Below, in pieces: positions 1-11,360 of a stretch of DNA of 64,000 bases. Position 1 is the first letter of the stretch, and every line of letters starts with the position of its first letter. A model generated the notes under the pieces. That model was not told the DNA's origin and ran no database searches. It saw only the letters and a program-made list of their open reading frames with translations. The translations under genes and the position numbers were made by a program. Source of the DNA: Papilionanthe hookeriana x Papilionanthe teres (Eukaryota; Streptophyta; Magnoliopsida; Asparagales; Orchidaceae); the NCBI GenBank assembly GCA_022702705.1, contig CM040425.1, positions 2,480,001 through 2,544,000 of the forward strand, read 5' to 3'.

Positions 1-1551
1 TGGCTCAACCAAAATGATTTCATTCCACTTACATTCACCCAATCTTCAATTTTCCAAATTTTCAATTTTTGACCCCCGGGAACCTACACCCGCCTAGCCT
101 ACCCAAAACTCTTGAAATTACCCAAATTTCTCAAAATTTCCAAATCACTCAAAATTACTCAAAAACAATCCAAAACATTCCCACATTACTCAAATTGATC
201 ATTCATAGTCAAAAGTACCAAAAATTCCAAAAATACCTCTCAATACCCTCCAAATACCCAAAATGCCCCTCTTAGCCAAAAAATCCAAAAATTCAGAAAA
301 TTCCCAGAAAATTCCAGAAAATCCCAAATATTCCCAATTTCATTTTGTTCAACTACACCATGGGCCAATTTTGTCAATTTACCCCACTTTTATCAAAACC
401 CCCAATTTGACCCATTTTAACCCAAAGTGAACCCAATGTCAAACCAAACCTACCCAATTGACTCAAATTCTGATCCAATTCAATTCTAGACTTCAATTCA
501 ACATCCCCAACACCAATCTAGACCAAATCCAAGCCCAATTTGATTGGCATTTGGATCCAATTTCACTTTTAGCCTTAAAGCCCAATTTGAACCCATGACC
601 CAAACCTAACCCAAACTAACCCAATTCAACTCCAATTAACTCCAAACCTTTTCTAAACCTTCCTTAACATTCCATGAGCTAAACCCAACATTTTATTGGC
701 CCAATCCTTCACAAAATTCCCATCCATAAATTTATTTTCAAACCAAAAGCCCATTTTCTTAAACCTTCCTAAAAGCCCAAACTTCATGCTAAAGCCCATA
801 TGACAAATTCTTCTCATCATACCCTTAATTAAAATCATCCCTAAGTTCAAATCAATCATCAAATGGTTCCGAATCAAGCCATGTGCCAAATTCCATCAAA
901 TCACTCCTAAATTACCAAAATTCATAAAAACCTCTTTCATGAAAGTTGACTTAGCTTTTTCCAAGCCAAAGGCAAGCCATGAAGCCATGCATAAGCCACA
1001 TGGAAGCCATGAAAGCCCTTTACATGTCACCATGCTATCTTGGGCAAATGGAGGGGGTCCTTTACATATTTCCTTAAGGTGATTAACCATGTTCATGTCT
1101 CCCCTAAACCATGTTCGATCTTAATTGTACTTGGATGGTGACCTTTCCCCACTAATCAAGCTGACCTAAACCACTTTCTCTTCAGCCCAAACTAGCCATG
1201 GGGAGGTGCACCTAGCCCAAAAGGATGGGTTGACCCAAATCAAGCCAAAATGGCCTCTCCCCCATACCATTTTAATCCAAGCCCTTTACACATGTCCATG
1301 GCCAATTGACAGCACAAACTTCCAGCCCTGACCCACCTGGACCTGAGGGTGACCCATGCCTGCCGGCCAGCCGCCTGGGTCACCGGAAAACACCATGGCC
1401 GAGACCTTGGGAGGAGCCAAACTTTGGAATTCCACCTTGCTGAGTTGCCCCATGCCCAATGGCCACCATGGCTGTTCTGCCCTTGACCTAAGCAGCTGAT
1501 CCCAAGCCCTAACTCCCCCTGGGAGGCCCTCCACCCTCTCCTATTTAAACA

Positions 1552-1559
1552 CCACCCCC
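1552..1559 (+). promoter_or_regulatory. Candidate TATA box inside the LTR
   Basis: TATTTAAA follows a GC-richer stretch and is kept in every LTR: 21146, 30175, 62922, and reverse at 48985-48992. It lies about 2.36 kb from the LTR start in the 3' copy. A promoter role is inferred from sequence and conservation; the alternative is the TATATAAA at 6505. Confidence 0.45.
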
Positions 1560-1966
1560 TCTCGGCTATGGGAGGTGCTGAACCAGACCTTACTGAAACT
1601 CTGCCAAAATTGCTCTAGATTACTCTCCATACTTAGAGCAGTTGATCCCCAGTGCCAATTTGCCCTAATCCCCACCAACGAGCCCAATTTCTCGACCAAA
1701 ATTCCACCCAAAACCAGGACACTTCTCCACAGTGGATCAATCCTTAAATTGATTGGTCCTACACCTTCACCGGACCAAGGGAAGAAGTCCACCAAGCAAA
1801 AGCCCCTCTCCGAGCCACCCATCTGTTCCGGACTCCAAGCTTTGTGATCGAGCTTGGTCGAAATCATACCTAGGCAATTCACCGGACCGGGAGACTTCAT
1901 CCGGAGCTTGCCGGGATCCAATCGAAGGTGACACAACCCTCGGATTGAAGCCACACATCTCCGAGC

Positions 1967-1977
1967 AAAGGTATGAG
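1967..1977 (+). promoter_or_regulatory. Candidate 5' splice donor in the LTR
   Basis: AAAG|GTATGAG fits the plant donor consensus. The core AAAG|GTATG is kept in all five LTRs (also near 21574, 30608, 63340, and on the reverse strand near 48567-48576). It lies about 410 bases after the TATTTAAA box, so it could end a first exon. Inference only. Confidence 0.4.
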
Positions 1978-2056
1978 CTAACTCTTTATCCCGAGCTTCT
2001 GGAGATTCTCCATTTCAAATGCCTTAATTTCAATGCATGATCACCATATAGATGTG

Positions 2057-2075
2057 TTCGTCTCTTCAAGACGAA
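2057..2075 (+). other. Conserved small hairpin in the LTR
   Basis: TTCGTCT, a 5-base loop, then AGACGAA. The stem is present in all LTRs (21664-21682, 30698-30716, reverse 48458-48476, 63424-63442). At 63424 the loop changes from CTTCA to TCTCG with the stem intact; in the reverse copy one change leaves a G-U pair. This suggests a structure acting in RNA. Confidence 0.5.
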
Positions 2076-4194
2076 TCCATAGAGCACAAGAACACGAAAA
2101 TTCGTTTAGTATTGAGTGAGATATTAGGGATTTAGTGTGGACGGTTCTCGGGTTAGGAGGCTTGGGGACGATGAATGGATGCCGTTCATTTAATACACGT
2201 GCGGACGGACGGCCAGGATCGCGCCGGATGAGGAGACGGAACGATACAGCGGGCCCCTGGAGCACTGAGTCGGATGGCGGCGTCGAATCAGAAAGCGCCA
2301 CGCGGCGCTTCGAAGCTGCCTAGGATGAGTCAGCGCCGCCGTTTTAAATAGAAAATTAGGGTATTTTCTTATTTATTTAATTCCCTAAACTTCAAAAATG
2401 CATAACTTTGTGTAGAAAAATCAGAAAAATAAAATAAAAATTTCCTCTTGCTCGAGTGAACGGAGGAGAATAATGTGGAAAAGAAATCATTTAATTTCAT
2501 TAAGTATTTTATTTTTAATGATTTATTTACCCTCTGCATTGTTTTAATTCTCCATGCATATAGGAAATTCACCATGGCATGAGACCATAGGGCTTTTGAA
2601 GCCTCCGAATTTGGGAACATTCCCTGAATTTTCCAAAGTCGAGACCATCCCTATGAGAAGTTATTGATTTTTCAAATTCATGTTACTCGTTTTGAGTATT
2701 TTAAATCCAATAATTAGCATGTTGTGAAATAAATTCTAGGAAAATTTGGTGATGTTTCTTATGACCGGAGGACCCTAGGAAAAATAGGTTTTGAATTAAT
2801 TCACTTGGAATAACCCTAATTGGCTTAAACACCCTAAATAGGTCTTTAATTAATTAGAGCTAATCATACACCAAATTGACTTGAAATCAATTCTCCACTG
2901 ACTTTTAGGATCAGAGGAACCCACCATAAAAATTTGAAGTCAATTGGACTTGGTTAGCCCTACTAAATGGGTTGATTAAGCCATTTAGCCAATTTAAACT
3001 TTAAAAATTCATAACTTTCAAAATACTTTTCAAAAATTCACCAAATTGGTTTTGGAGCCTCTCTGATATTAGGGGAATTTAAGAAAATTAAAATTTCAAT
3101 TTTCTAAAAAAGTTGACTTTTTGTATTATTTTAATATTTTAATAATTAATAAAATAATAAAAATCACAAAAATAATAAAATTCACCAAAATGTCACATTT
3201 TGAATTTTAGTCACTTAGGAACAAACCCCATATTTTTCTTAAGTCTCTATGATGAGATATTAAATTTTAAAGCCCTAGGGTAAATTTAAAATTAAAAAAA
3301 ATGTATTTTCTAGCATTTCCACTAAAGTAATTCTAATAAATCAAAGAAAAATCAGAAAATTATAAAAATTTATTCTCTGATTTCCTTGATATCAGAGAGA
3401 TTTTTGAAAAATATAAAATTCATTTTTCAAACTTTATTTTATTTTTAAATTAATTAATAAGCCAAAACTTAAAATAATTATAATAAAAGTAATATAATTC
3501 AAAAAATCACCAAAATTGGTCCAAGTGGTCCTTTGGTCATTAGGAATGTCCCATAATTTTCTTAAGGACAGAAACTTTCCCTTGGTCATGTTATTGAATT
3601 TTCTTTGGAAATACCTATTTTCCACAAAAAATAATTACATAAATAAATTAAATACAGAAAAATCACATTTTCTCCTCTCATGTATTTATTGACATATGAG
3701 TGAAGTCACATAAAAATTTCAAGTTCATTTAAGCTCAATTTAGTGAGTTATGAAATTATTAAGCTTGAAGGGCAAAATGGTAATTAAAATTTTAACCCTT
3801 AATTAAAACTTTAGGTTTAATAAAGTTAAAGAGTAAAATATTTGATCCTAATCTGACTTGGATGATTGAAATTTAATAATTAAAGGGTAGAAACCTATTA
3901 AACAATTTAAAAATAATTAAAATAAACCTTAATAAAATAATTAATTAAATTTGGAAGAATAATAAAATTGGAATTATTAAAATAGGGATATTATTAGGAA
4001 GAGATTTGTTCTTTAATTTAAGAATCCCTAAATTAATCATCTCAATAATATTTAATTCCTAATTAAAATGATAATTCAAATTTAAGATTTAAAATGCTAA
4101 AAGACTTAATCATTAAATTGAATTAAATTAAATTATGTAAATTAAACCCTTTTAAAATAAAATATTAAATTAAAATTAAAAATAAAATCAAATT

Positions 4195-4575
4195 AAAATT
4201 TAAATTAAATTAAATTAAATTAAATTAAATTAAATTAAATTAAAACATATTAAATTAAATTAAATTAAAACACATTAAATTAAATTAAAATAAATCAAAT
4301 TAAAATTTAATTTAAATTAAATTAAATTAAATCAAATTAAAATTTAAATTAAATTAAATTAAATTAAATTAAATTAAATTAAATTAAATTAAATTAAATT
4401 AAATTAAATTAAATTAAATTAAATTAAATTAAATTAAATCAAATTAAATTAAATTAAATTAAATCATATTATATTAAATTAACTTAGATTAAATTAAATT
4501 AAACCACATTAAATTAAAATTAAATTAAATTAAACCACATTAAATTAAATTACATCAAATTAAATTAAATTAAAT
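4195..4575 (+). repeat. (ATTAA)n pentanucleotide tract in the 5' LTR
   Basis: About 380 bp made almost entirely of TTAAA/ATTAA units with a few interruptions. The same position in the other LTRs carries tracts of other lengths, so it expands and contracts. No coding content. Confidence 0.9.
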
Positions 4576-5104
4576 ATAACATCACCTAAGACATAAAGAA
4601 TTCAAAAATAAATCTAAAACAACTCGAACACTATTCCAAACTTAAATCCATTAACCGAAATTAAATCAAATCATAAGTCACTTGAACATCAATTTGCCCT
4701 CGAAAGCTTTTGTCGTCATAACTCCTAAACGGAACGTTAAGTGAAGTGTTACTTCACTTATGGGATATTCAAATGTCCTAGTTCACTGAGCAAGATAACA
4801 AAACTTGAACTCCCGGACAATTAATTCATTTGTATAATTAAATTCTCTTGAACTTAAAATAATCCTAGAAATATTGAAAAGATGTTTAAGATTTGTCTTA
4901 AGCACTTCCTCGATATGATAGGATGTTTATAAGAACAATTGAACTTAATTGTTCTTTGATGAAGAAAATCGTCCTCAAACCAAAATACAAGAACCTAGAC
5001 GTCATAGGAGATGACTAGCTATAGGATTAGGAACTTGGTAGAAAACCATAACCCTTCCCTTAGCTTTACCTAGGAATCTGTTTTAAATGCTTAAATATTC
5101 TAAT

Positions 5105-5152
5105 TGTGTTTTAAGTGCAGCTTGGGATGACGGGAAGACCCTCCAGGTACGC
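5105..5152 (+). other. Possible 26-base mini-exon in the LTR
   Basis: The string TTTTAAGTGCAG looks like an acceptor, followed by 26 bases (5121-5146) ending CCAG and a GTACGC donor. The 3' LTR keeps it (24677-24702). In the solo LTR the donor is changed (CCGAGTACG). This is a motif-level suggestion without transcript evidence. Confidence 0.25.
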
Positions 5153-6504
5153 TTTTATTTTATTGCAATTTACCTTATTGCAATTTATTTAATCGCATCG
5201 CACTTACTTTTCTTGCATGATAAACAACTCGTTGCATGAAAACCCACACCTTTAGGATAGTCCCTAAAGCTGAAACCAAAACTAAAGTAAAAGTCATTGC
5301 AAGATAAAATTCACCGCCACAACATTTCAAAATATAAAACAACTCAAAATTTAATCACAAACAGAACACAAAACTACAACTACAACTAAATTAAAACGTC
5401 TTGTTGGATGATCGGGAATACCTCGGATGATGTAACCTACGTGTTGCTAACGGGATTTCCCACTGGTCTAAATGAAAGTGTGGAACTCATTCGATTGAGT
5501 TTAGCAAATTCATCTCGGACTAAGTGAATCCGATAAAAATAACGATGCCGGAAGGATGGAACCGTGAGATCTTAACCGGTGTTGTTATAATAAACTTTAA
5601 GATTTGTTTTAATTAAAACATAAAAACACTTGGAAATTAAGACTTTCTCTAAACCAGAACACTTCTCTCATCTCCTGATTTATGATTTCTAAAACAAAAC
5701 CTCTGCAACAACAAGGAGCTCGGAGCATGGTGGGCAGCACGACCATCGTCATCAGCAAAACCTGAGTCTACTTCAGCAAAACTTTCTTAGAATTAAATAA
5801 CCAAGCCACAGGACTTCGAGGTAGCTTGCCTAGTGCAACATAAATCCTCAACTCTTCGTTAGGCATTTGCATGATCATATCATGTAAATTAAGCCCTAAC
5901 CGGTCTTAGGACTCCGAGGTAGTCGTCCGATACGACATAAATCCTCACATCTTCGAGGCAATTTGTATGATTTTATCATACGAATATAAGTCCTAATTAA
6001 TTAAAATTGACAAGACCAAAACATTAAATAAACATTAGGACTTTCCTAAGTTCAAGCCAAACAGTAGGATAGTCGGGAAATTACCGAAGTTCGCTTCGAA
6101 TCCGTGATTTCTCCTACCTTTCTTCCTTTGAATTCCCAAAATAAAATGTTCCAAATTTGATCTATTCCCTATTGAAATTCCAAAATTCAATCCCTTGAAA
6201 ACTTAAACTTTGAAATTCTTGAGAGCAGAACTACTGATTATTATCGAGAGTTTTCTTAGGTGATTCCCGTCACTTAAGATGCAATTAACTATAGGGGCTT
6301 GCCCTTATAGGGAATTTTAAGAACCCAGGTAATATAAACCCCGTTTAATGTTTTCATATTAAGCGGGGAACTTGTCGGCTTATAAAATTGGTTCGCAGAC
6401 CAAACGGATGTCATAAATCTCCTAGTTTATTTAATCGAGCCCCATCATCAAGCAGTGTGTCTATTCTTCGGGATAGATACATGGTTTGTGGTGTGGCGCT
6501 CGTT

Positions 6505-6512
6505 TATATAAA
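6505..6512 (+). promoter_or_regulatory. Candidate TATA box near the LTR 3' end
   Basis: TATATAAA within CGTTTATATAAACTATTTGG, about 190 bases before the LTR end. The block is kept at about 26060 and 35012, and reversed at about 38260. It would give a short R-U5, the usual LTR arrangement. It competes with the TATTTAAA at 1552 as the real promoter. Confidence 0.45.
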
Positions 6513-6703
6513 CTATTTGGGATGTGAGATCGGTTTGATTTCATATCTTAAAATTTTTAAACTTAAAATTACTTTCAAAATCAAATGTTATCTTTTAAAC
6601 TATATATATATTTAAATTAAATTTGAAATATGAAAATTCACCGAAAACTTCTGTAGGCGACCCCTTTTCAAAACACATAACCTAAAAATATGCCGACAAT
6701 TTC

Positions 6704-6721
6704 TGGCGACTCCGCTGGGGA
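6704..6721 (+). other. Primer-binding site (PBS)
   Basis: TGGCGACTCCGCTGGGGA starts five bases after the LTR terminal CA. The leading TGG matches the CCA tail of a tRNA. The sequence is of the kind seen in Ogre/Tat elements, usually assigned to tRNA-Arg; I could not check the exact tRNA. Confidence 0.85.
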
Positions 6722-7124
6722 AAGTTCCTCTCTCCATTTTTAATCAGATAGTTCTGCTTTCAAAAATCGGTAGTGTATCCATGTTCCTAATGGATCAAAC
6801 TACCCTTCTTTCCGTTGGAATATTATGTTCATTTCTACCTTGAACAAGTATAGCCAACATTCTCTTGGATTTAGGAGCCACTGTTTAGACACCCCTAAAC
6901 AGAGAGGTTCCGAGATCCTTTTACCTCATTTCTGAGGTGGGGTGGACCCCCAATAGGTGTTAGTTTAGGAGTGATCCTCCGAGTCGAGAAGTCTTGCATA
7001 AGACTTTCTTTTCCTTTCCAACTCTAAATCAGATTCGTTACCTTCCCTACACCTTTGAACATTCCGTTCTAAATAAACAAACCCTCTAATAAATGACTCT
7101 TTTAACAAATATGCATGAACAAGA
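6722..7124 (+). other. Leader of element A with inverted structures
   Basis: Untranslated leader after the PBS. It has a perfect 8-bp hairpin, CTGTTTAG/CTAAACAG (6881-6902, loop ACACCC). It also has an 18-base string at 6943-6960 that is the exact reverse complement of the PPT region at 18769-18786. I see no coding sequence here. Confidence 0.6.
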
Positions 7125-7959
7125 ATGTGTTCGGACTCTTTTCGATTCCTTTCTTTTCGTCCCGATGAGAAGAAGCATAACTTGGGACCGACAATCGAAT
7201 CTACCCCGCGAAATGGAAGCCCAAAGCTGATTTTCTCCTTCACCAATGGACTAGACTTCGCTATTTACAAGGATGAGCTGCCCGACAATGGGATCATCCG
7301 GTTTGGACAAGGATTCGAGAACACAAATGTCAAGATCGCTGACGTTACCCTCTTCGCGCTGACAAACAAAGTATCTGAAACTGAAAGACCCTTGATCGAG
7401 TTCAACCTTAAGTCAACTCAAGAGTTTCCTCCCCTCAAAGGGTTCCAGCTCGAAAGGAGTACCGCCGTCCATGAAGGACCGTTATCTCTACCCCCACCGG
7501 TCTAGTCGTCTCTCGCACCTACCCCGGCTCCCGCCAAACCGAAGGGGAAGTAAGTTCAAATTTGTAACGAGCATGTTACCGTGGAGGGTACAGATTTCCG
7601 TGCAAGACCTTCGTTTTGAAATTGGGTCCAGCTCAAGGGTTCCACCCCTAACACGGACTCAGAGGAGAAACAGAGGCAGGAAGATTGCCAGGAAGGCCAG
7701 AGCTGCTGAAGTTGCTTTCTTAGAAGAAATCCCTGAGTACACACCATTACCTGAATACATACCATTGCTCGAATATACACCCCTTTTGGAAGGAAGTAGA
7801 TTCCATCCCCTTTCCGCCGCAGCTGACGAGGAAAATATCCGCAGGATTGCCTCCACATTACCTCGACCTGCATACTATAGCGACAACAGAAAGGAAAGGG
7901 CAAGGATTACACCATTTGCCCGACTACAGACTGTGATTGAGAAGTTAGCAAAGAAATAA
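7125..7959 (+). pseudogene. Leader ORF of unknown function, broken
   Basis: Two overlapping open stretches in different frames (7125-7505 and 7471-7959) lie upstream of gag, where Ogre-type elements often have an extra ORF. The second is basic (a TRTQRRNRGRKIARKARA stretch) and then has a repeated, Pro-rich EYTPL-type segment. I do not recognise a domain. They may be one ORF split by an indel, or noncoding leader with chance openness. Element B does not retain this part, so conservation cannot be tested here. Confidence 0.35.
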
Positions 7960-8313
7960 AAATGCCCTGTATCGGAGATTTTAAGAAGGATAGGGCGGGT
8001 GCCGGCCAAATCCCGTCTCGGGCTACGAGTAGAACTCGCTATCGCCGCAGAAGAGCCGAATAAGAAGATGAAGGCTAGTCCACCCGTTGTTGTTTTAGGT
8101 TTACGGATCGGGGAGGATACCACCTTCCAAGCATTCGGCCGACGGACCATCCGGTCCTAGGCCTTCTATCGCTAGAAGGATGGTATGGCGTCCCACTACC
8201 GGCCAATTAAGACCGAAACAACGACCAGAAAAGGAAAGTCTCGTCAGGAGACTTGAGTCCGAAGAAAGTGCTACTGCAGTAAAGGGGACTCATGAAAACC
8301 CGACAATTATCAC
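7960..8313 (+). other. Leader spacer, no gene seen
   Basis: Between the leader ORF and the gag ATG I find no long frame or repeat. It may hold decayed ends of either neighbour. Confidence 0.5.
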
Positions 8314-10247
8314 ATGACAAGCCGCAAGGATACACAGAAAAGACCACTAGAAGATGCTATGGAAAAGCTAAGAACTGATATTCGGCGACTAGCAAGAGAA
8401 AGAGAAGAGAAATTCGGAGATGAAGTTGACTCGTCAGAGTTCATGGATGATGAATATGCAGAAATTAACATGGTTGAAACGTGAGCTTCGTCAGCTTCAC
8501 AAGGTGCTCCTGCAGCCGCAGAAAGAGAGGAGCCGGAAGTAATGAGGAGGCAGCTTCAAGAGAAAGATGATACGATCGCCCAAATGGCAAATAGGATGGA
8601 AGAGATGGCTGTAGCCCTAGCCACTCTCCAGAGTCAAGTTCAACCCCAAAGAGAGACACCCCCAGAGGTCATTCACATCGTAGACGGAGGAAAGGAGATT
8701 ACGTCCGTCAACGGGGATGATCAATTAAAGAAGGATACAACACAAAGCATGATTCCGTAAAAGGATATCAAGAGCTTGGTGGAACAACGAAGTGCGAGAA
8801 GCCTTGGCACAATCAAAGAGCGGGACATCCATTCGGACGGGTAAACCTTACCCCGAAGAATTCGACGCTGTCCAATATCCGAAAGGCTTTGTACCACCTC
8901 TGTTCAAGACCTTTGATGGAACCGGAAACCCTCGGCAGCATGTTGCACATTTTCGTGCCAGTTGTTGCAATGCCGGCGAAAGTGATGCCTTACTCTTCAG
9001 ACAATTTGTCAACAGACTCGTCGGGGATCGCCTTTGATTGGTATGCGGAATTACCGAACGGTTCGGTGAAGACATTTTCGAACTAGAGAACCTCTTCATC
9101 AAGCGATTTGTCGGAGCTCAGCACCACATCACTATAGGTGATTTAGTGGTAGAGAAGCAGAAACCGAACGAAACATTGGTGGACTACATACTTCGATGGA
9201 GGAACCTAAGTATGAAGTGTGAGCCGCAGCTACAAGAACAACATGCAGTCGACATTTTACTAAAAAGCATCCATGGCCCGATAGCACTTCTCCTCAAGGG
9301 ATTTACTATTAAGACTTTCGAGAAGTTGTTAAGCAAGGTCGGAAGCCTGCAAGAGGAGGCGAAGCAATTAAGTTTCACCGACAAAACAGACAAACAGAAG
9401 CCCGTGAAAACTTTTGAAAAGAAGTCCGGGATCGTTGCAGCAGATCGACAAAGGCAAGCAACCAATACAAATATCGTCGAACGGCCGCGAAGAACCTCAA
9501 CGAATTACCAACGAACCCCGACCCAGCTATCAGTCATCTCAACAGTATGAACAACCGCCTCGTCCGCAACGTACTTTAAGGGAACTTCTGAGCAGGGAAT
9601 ATCCGTTCAAGAATGAGGCAGTGCCGAAAATGTTTCGCAGTTTGATGAAGACTCCAGATTTCCAACTACCAGAACCTAAGAGACCAGAAGAAGTCGACAA
9701 GAAAGGTGATCCCAACTTTTGCCCTTACCACCAGATGGTTGGGCATAAGATAGAAGATTGTATTACCTTCAAGAGTTGGCTCAACGACAATCTCCGGAAA
9801 GGGAATATAACGATCCCGAAGGAGTACATGAAGGAACCCCAGAAAGGAGGTTCCGTTAATGTTATCTCGACGGATCTCATTGTTCCAATAGATCCCTATA
9901 CGATTGATGATGGATGGACTACCGCTTGGACAAAGTCTTCGAAGAAGATTTTGGATCACATCCAAACCGCTTCAGTGCAAGCCTCAATTCAGAGTTCGAA
10001 ACCTGTCAAGTCGACACTATCACTTGCGATAGAAGTACCACCTCAACAAGAGACGACTGAAGAAAAGAAGAAAATTGACAGAGAAGAGAAGACCGAGGCT
10101 CCTAAGGCTAGACTAGGGGCTGCTTATCCTAGGATAGTTGTTTCCGATTCGGGGGAGAAATCCCTCGAACCTCCGACTCGTATGATTATCTGCTCACTCT
10201 GGTGGGATCTTATAATGATAAGGGTTATGGTGTTGGCTACGTTTTGA
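8314..10247 (+). pseudogene. gag: gag (capsid/nucleocapsid), broken
   Basis: Gag forms the cytoplasmic virus-like particle that packages the element RNA. The ATG at 8314 opens a charged coiled-coil-like N-terminus (MRRQLQEKDDTIAQMANRMEE at about 8542). The capsid core typical of Ty3/Tat gag follows: PEEFDAVQYPKGF, FDGTGNPRQHVAHF, AFDWYAELPNGS, RFVGAQH and DYILRWRNLSMKCE. Near 9720 a knuckle CPYHQMVGHKIEDC (CxxHxxxxHxxxxC) is the Tat-type variant of the CCHC finger. Breaks: in-frame stops near 8482 and 8758, a frame change before 8792, a local out-and-in shift near 9020-9090, a shift near 9480, and another near 10200 into the protease frame. It probably read on into pro-pol as one polyprotein. 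Confidence 0.88.
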
Positions 10248-11360
10248 CTGTTTCTAACGATTACGTAACTAGCGACAATCAACCTATTCCGGACGTCGAT
10301 TCTGATACAAATGACAATTCTCAAATCATACACAATCTCGACGATCACAATGACAAAGAAGACATCCACCAAGGAGGCTACGAGAGTTCAATAGGCATTG
10401 AATCTATTTGCGAGTTTCGAGGAGCTCCAGTCACAATAGAGTTAGAGCCTTCAGACTCCGAAGCTAATCCGGAAGAACCCGTCATTCGATTCGAAGGAGA
10501 CATCGATAAACTCAATACTAGATTCGAAGAAATCACACAAGTCAACTTAAGAAGTGGAAGAGTTCTACCTCCGAGAGTGGGTCCGAAGGACAAAGGAAAG
10601 CGAGTGGTTGTTCAGGAAGAACCAACCCCGGCAGAGGAAATACCCATTCGGGAAGAAACCGAGACACATGGAAATAAAGTGGACTACAACGTGCTAGCCC
10701 ATCTTAGGAAACTACCGGCCAAACTGAGCATCTATGACGCTCTCATTTTATCAAAGGAGATGAGAGAAGCTCTGATCAAGGCCTTACTTGATCCGGAAAT
10801 TTGCTTAGCTCAAATGGCCGGAGATTCTTTAGATGAGGTTTGTTCGTTAAAGGAACAACGAGGTGTTACCTTCACGGACAATGACCTACTACTTGGGACA
10901 GCAGACCACAACCGACCGTTGTACATTTCAGTTACAATTGGGAAGTTTGCACTCTCCAGAGTATTGGTGGATCCAGGAGCATCAATCAATATAATGAATC
11001 TCCAAACGCTAGCATGCTTGGAAATTGATGCTTGCGAGCTCGAAGCAGACAAAATGTTATTAAGAGGATTCAACCAGAAAGGAGAAAGAGCCCTCGGATC
11101 GATAACACTGCTAATGAAGACTGGTGACTTGGCAAAGACAACCGCGAAATTTCACATAATTGATTAAGAAACGTCATTCAACGCTCTATTGGGCCGACCA
11201 TGGATACATGAAAATAGGATGGTACCATCATCTCTACATCAGTGCATCAAATATTACGATGGAGGGGAACAGTGCATCAAAGGTGACTTACAACCATTCT
11301 CCGTACATGAAATTGGAATCCATGAAGATGCAGCTTATTACGCACCCCCGAAGAAAACAA
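10202..11360 (+). pseudogene. pro: Retropepsin-like aspartic protease, broken
   Basis: It cuts the Gag-Pol polyprotein. An acidic N-terminal spacer (10202-10680) leads to the domain: the flap-like LYISVTIGKF, then the active site RVLVDPGASINIMN at about 10950-11000, then LLGRPWIHENRMVPSSLHQC after 11187. The catalytic triplet reads D-P-G where most family members have D-T/S-G. The frame stops at 11167 (TAA in IID*ETSFN, where the element B copy has Ser). Its reading continues in frame to the linker. Function would need the stop suppressed, so this copy is dead. Confidence 0.82.

Larger units (their letters stand above)
1..6698 (+). repeat. 5' LTR of element A, left end cut by the window
   Basis: It matches 19271-26252 almost base for base and ends in TGCCGACA directly before the PBS. 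About 480 bp of its left end are outside the window. Relative to the 3' LTR it lacks about 336 bp at position 672 (3' LTR bases about 19942-20277). The other LTRs of the family retain that stretch, so this is a deletion here. The LTR is AT-rich apart from a GC/CpG-rich block at about 2130-2340. Short ORFs in it are not conserved as proteins; I see no gene in it. Confidence 0.95.

Noticed and set aside
653..889. 78-codon reverse frame, also at 20201-20494
   Set aside because: Found only because the LTR is duplicated. The frame differs in the solo LTR and in the LTR at 60574.
1541..1954. 137-codon open frame in the LTR, and similar ones at 1286, 2041, 30146 and 63383
   Set aside because: They lie on various strands in a GC-richer LTR block. 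The translations are not kept frame-for-frame between LTR copies (shifts and stops at the matching places), so they are chance frames.
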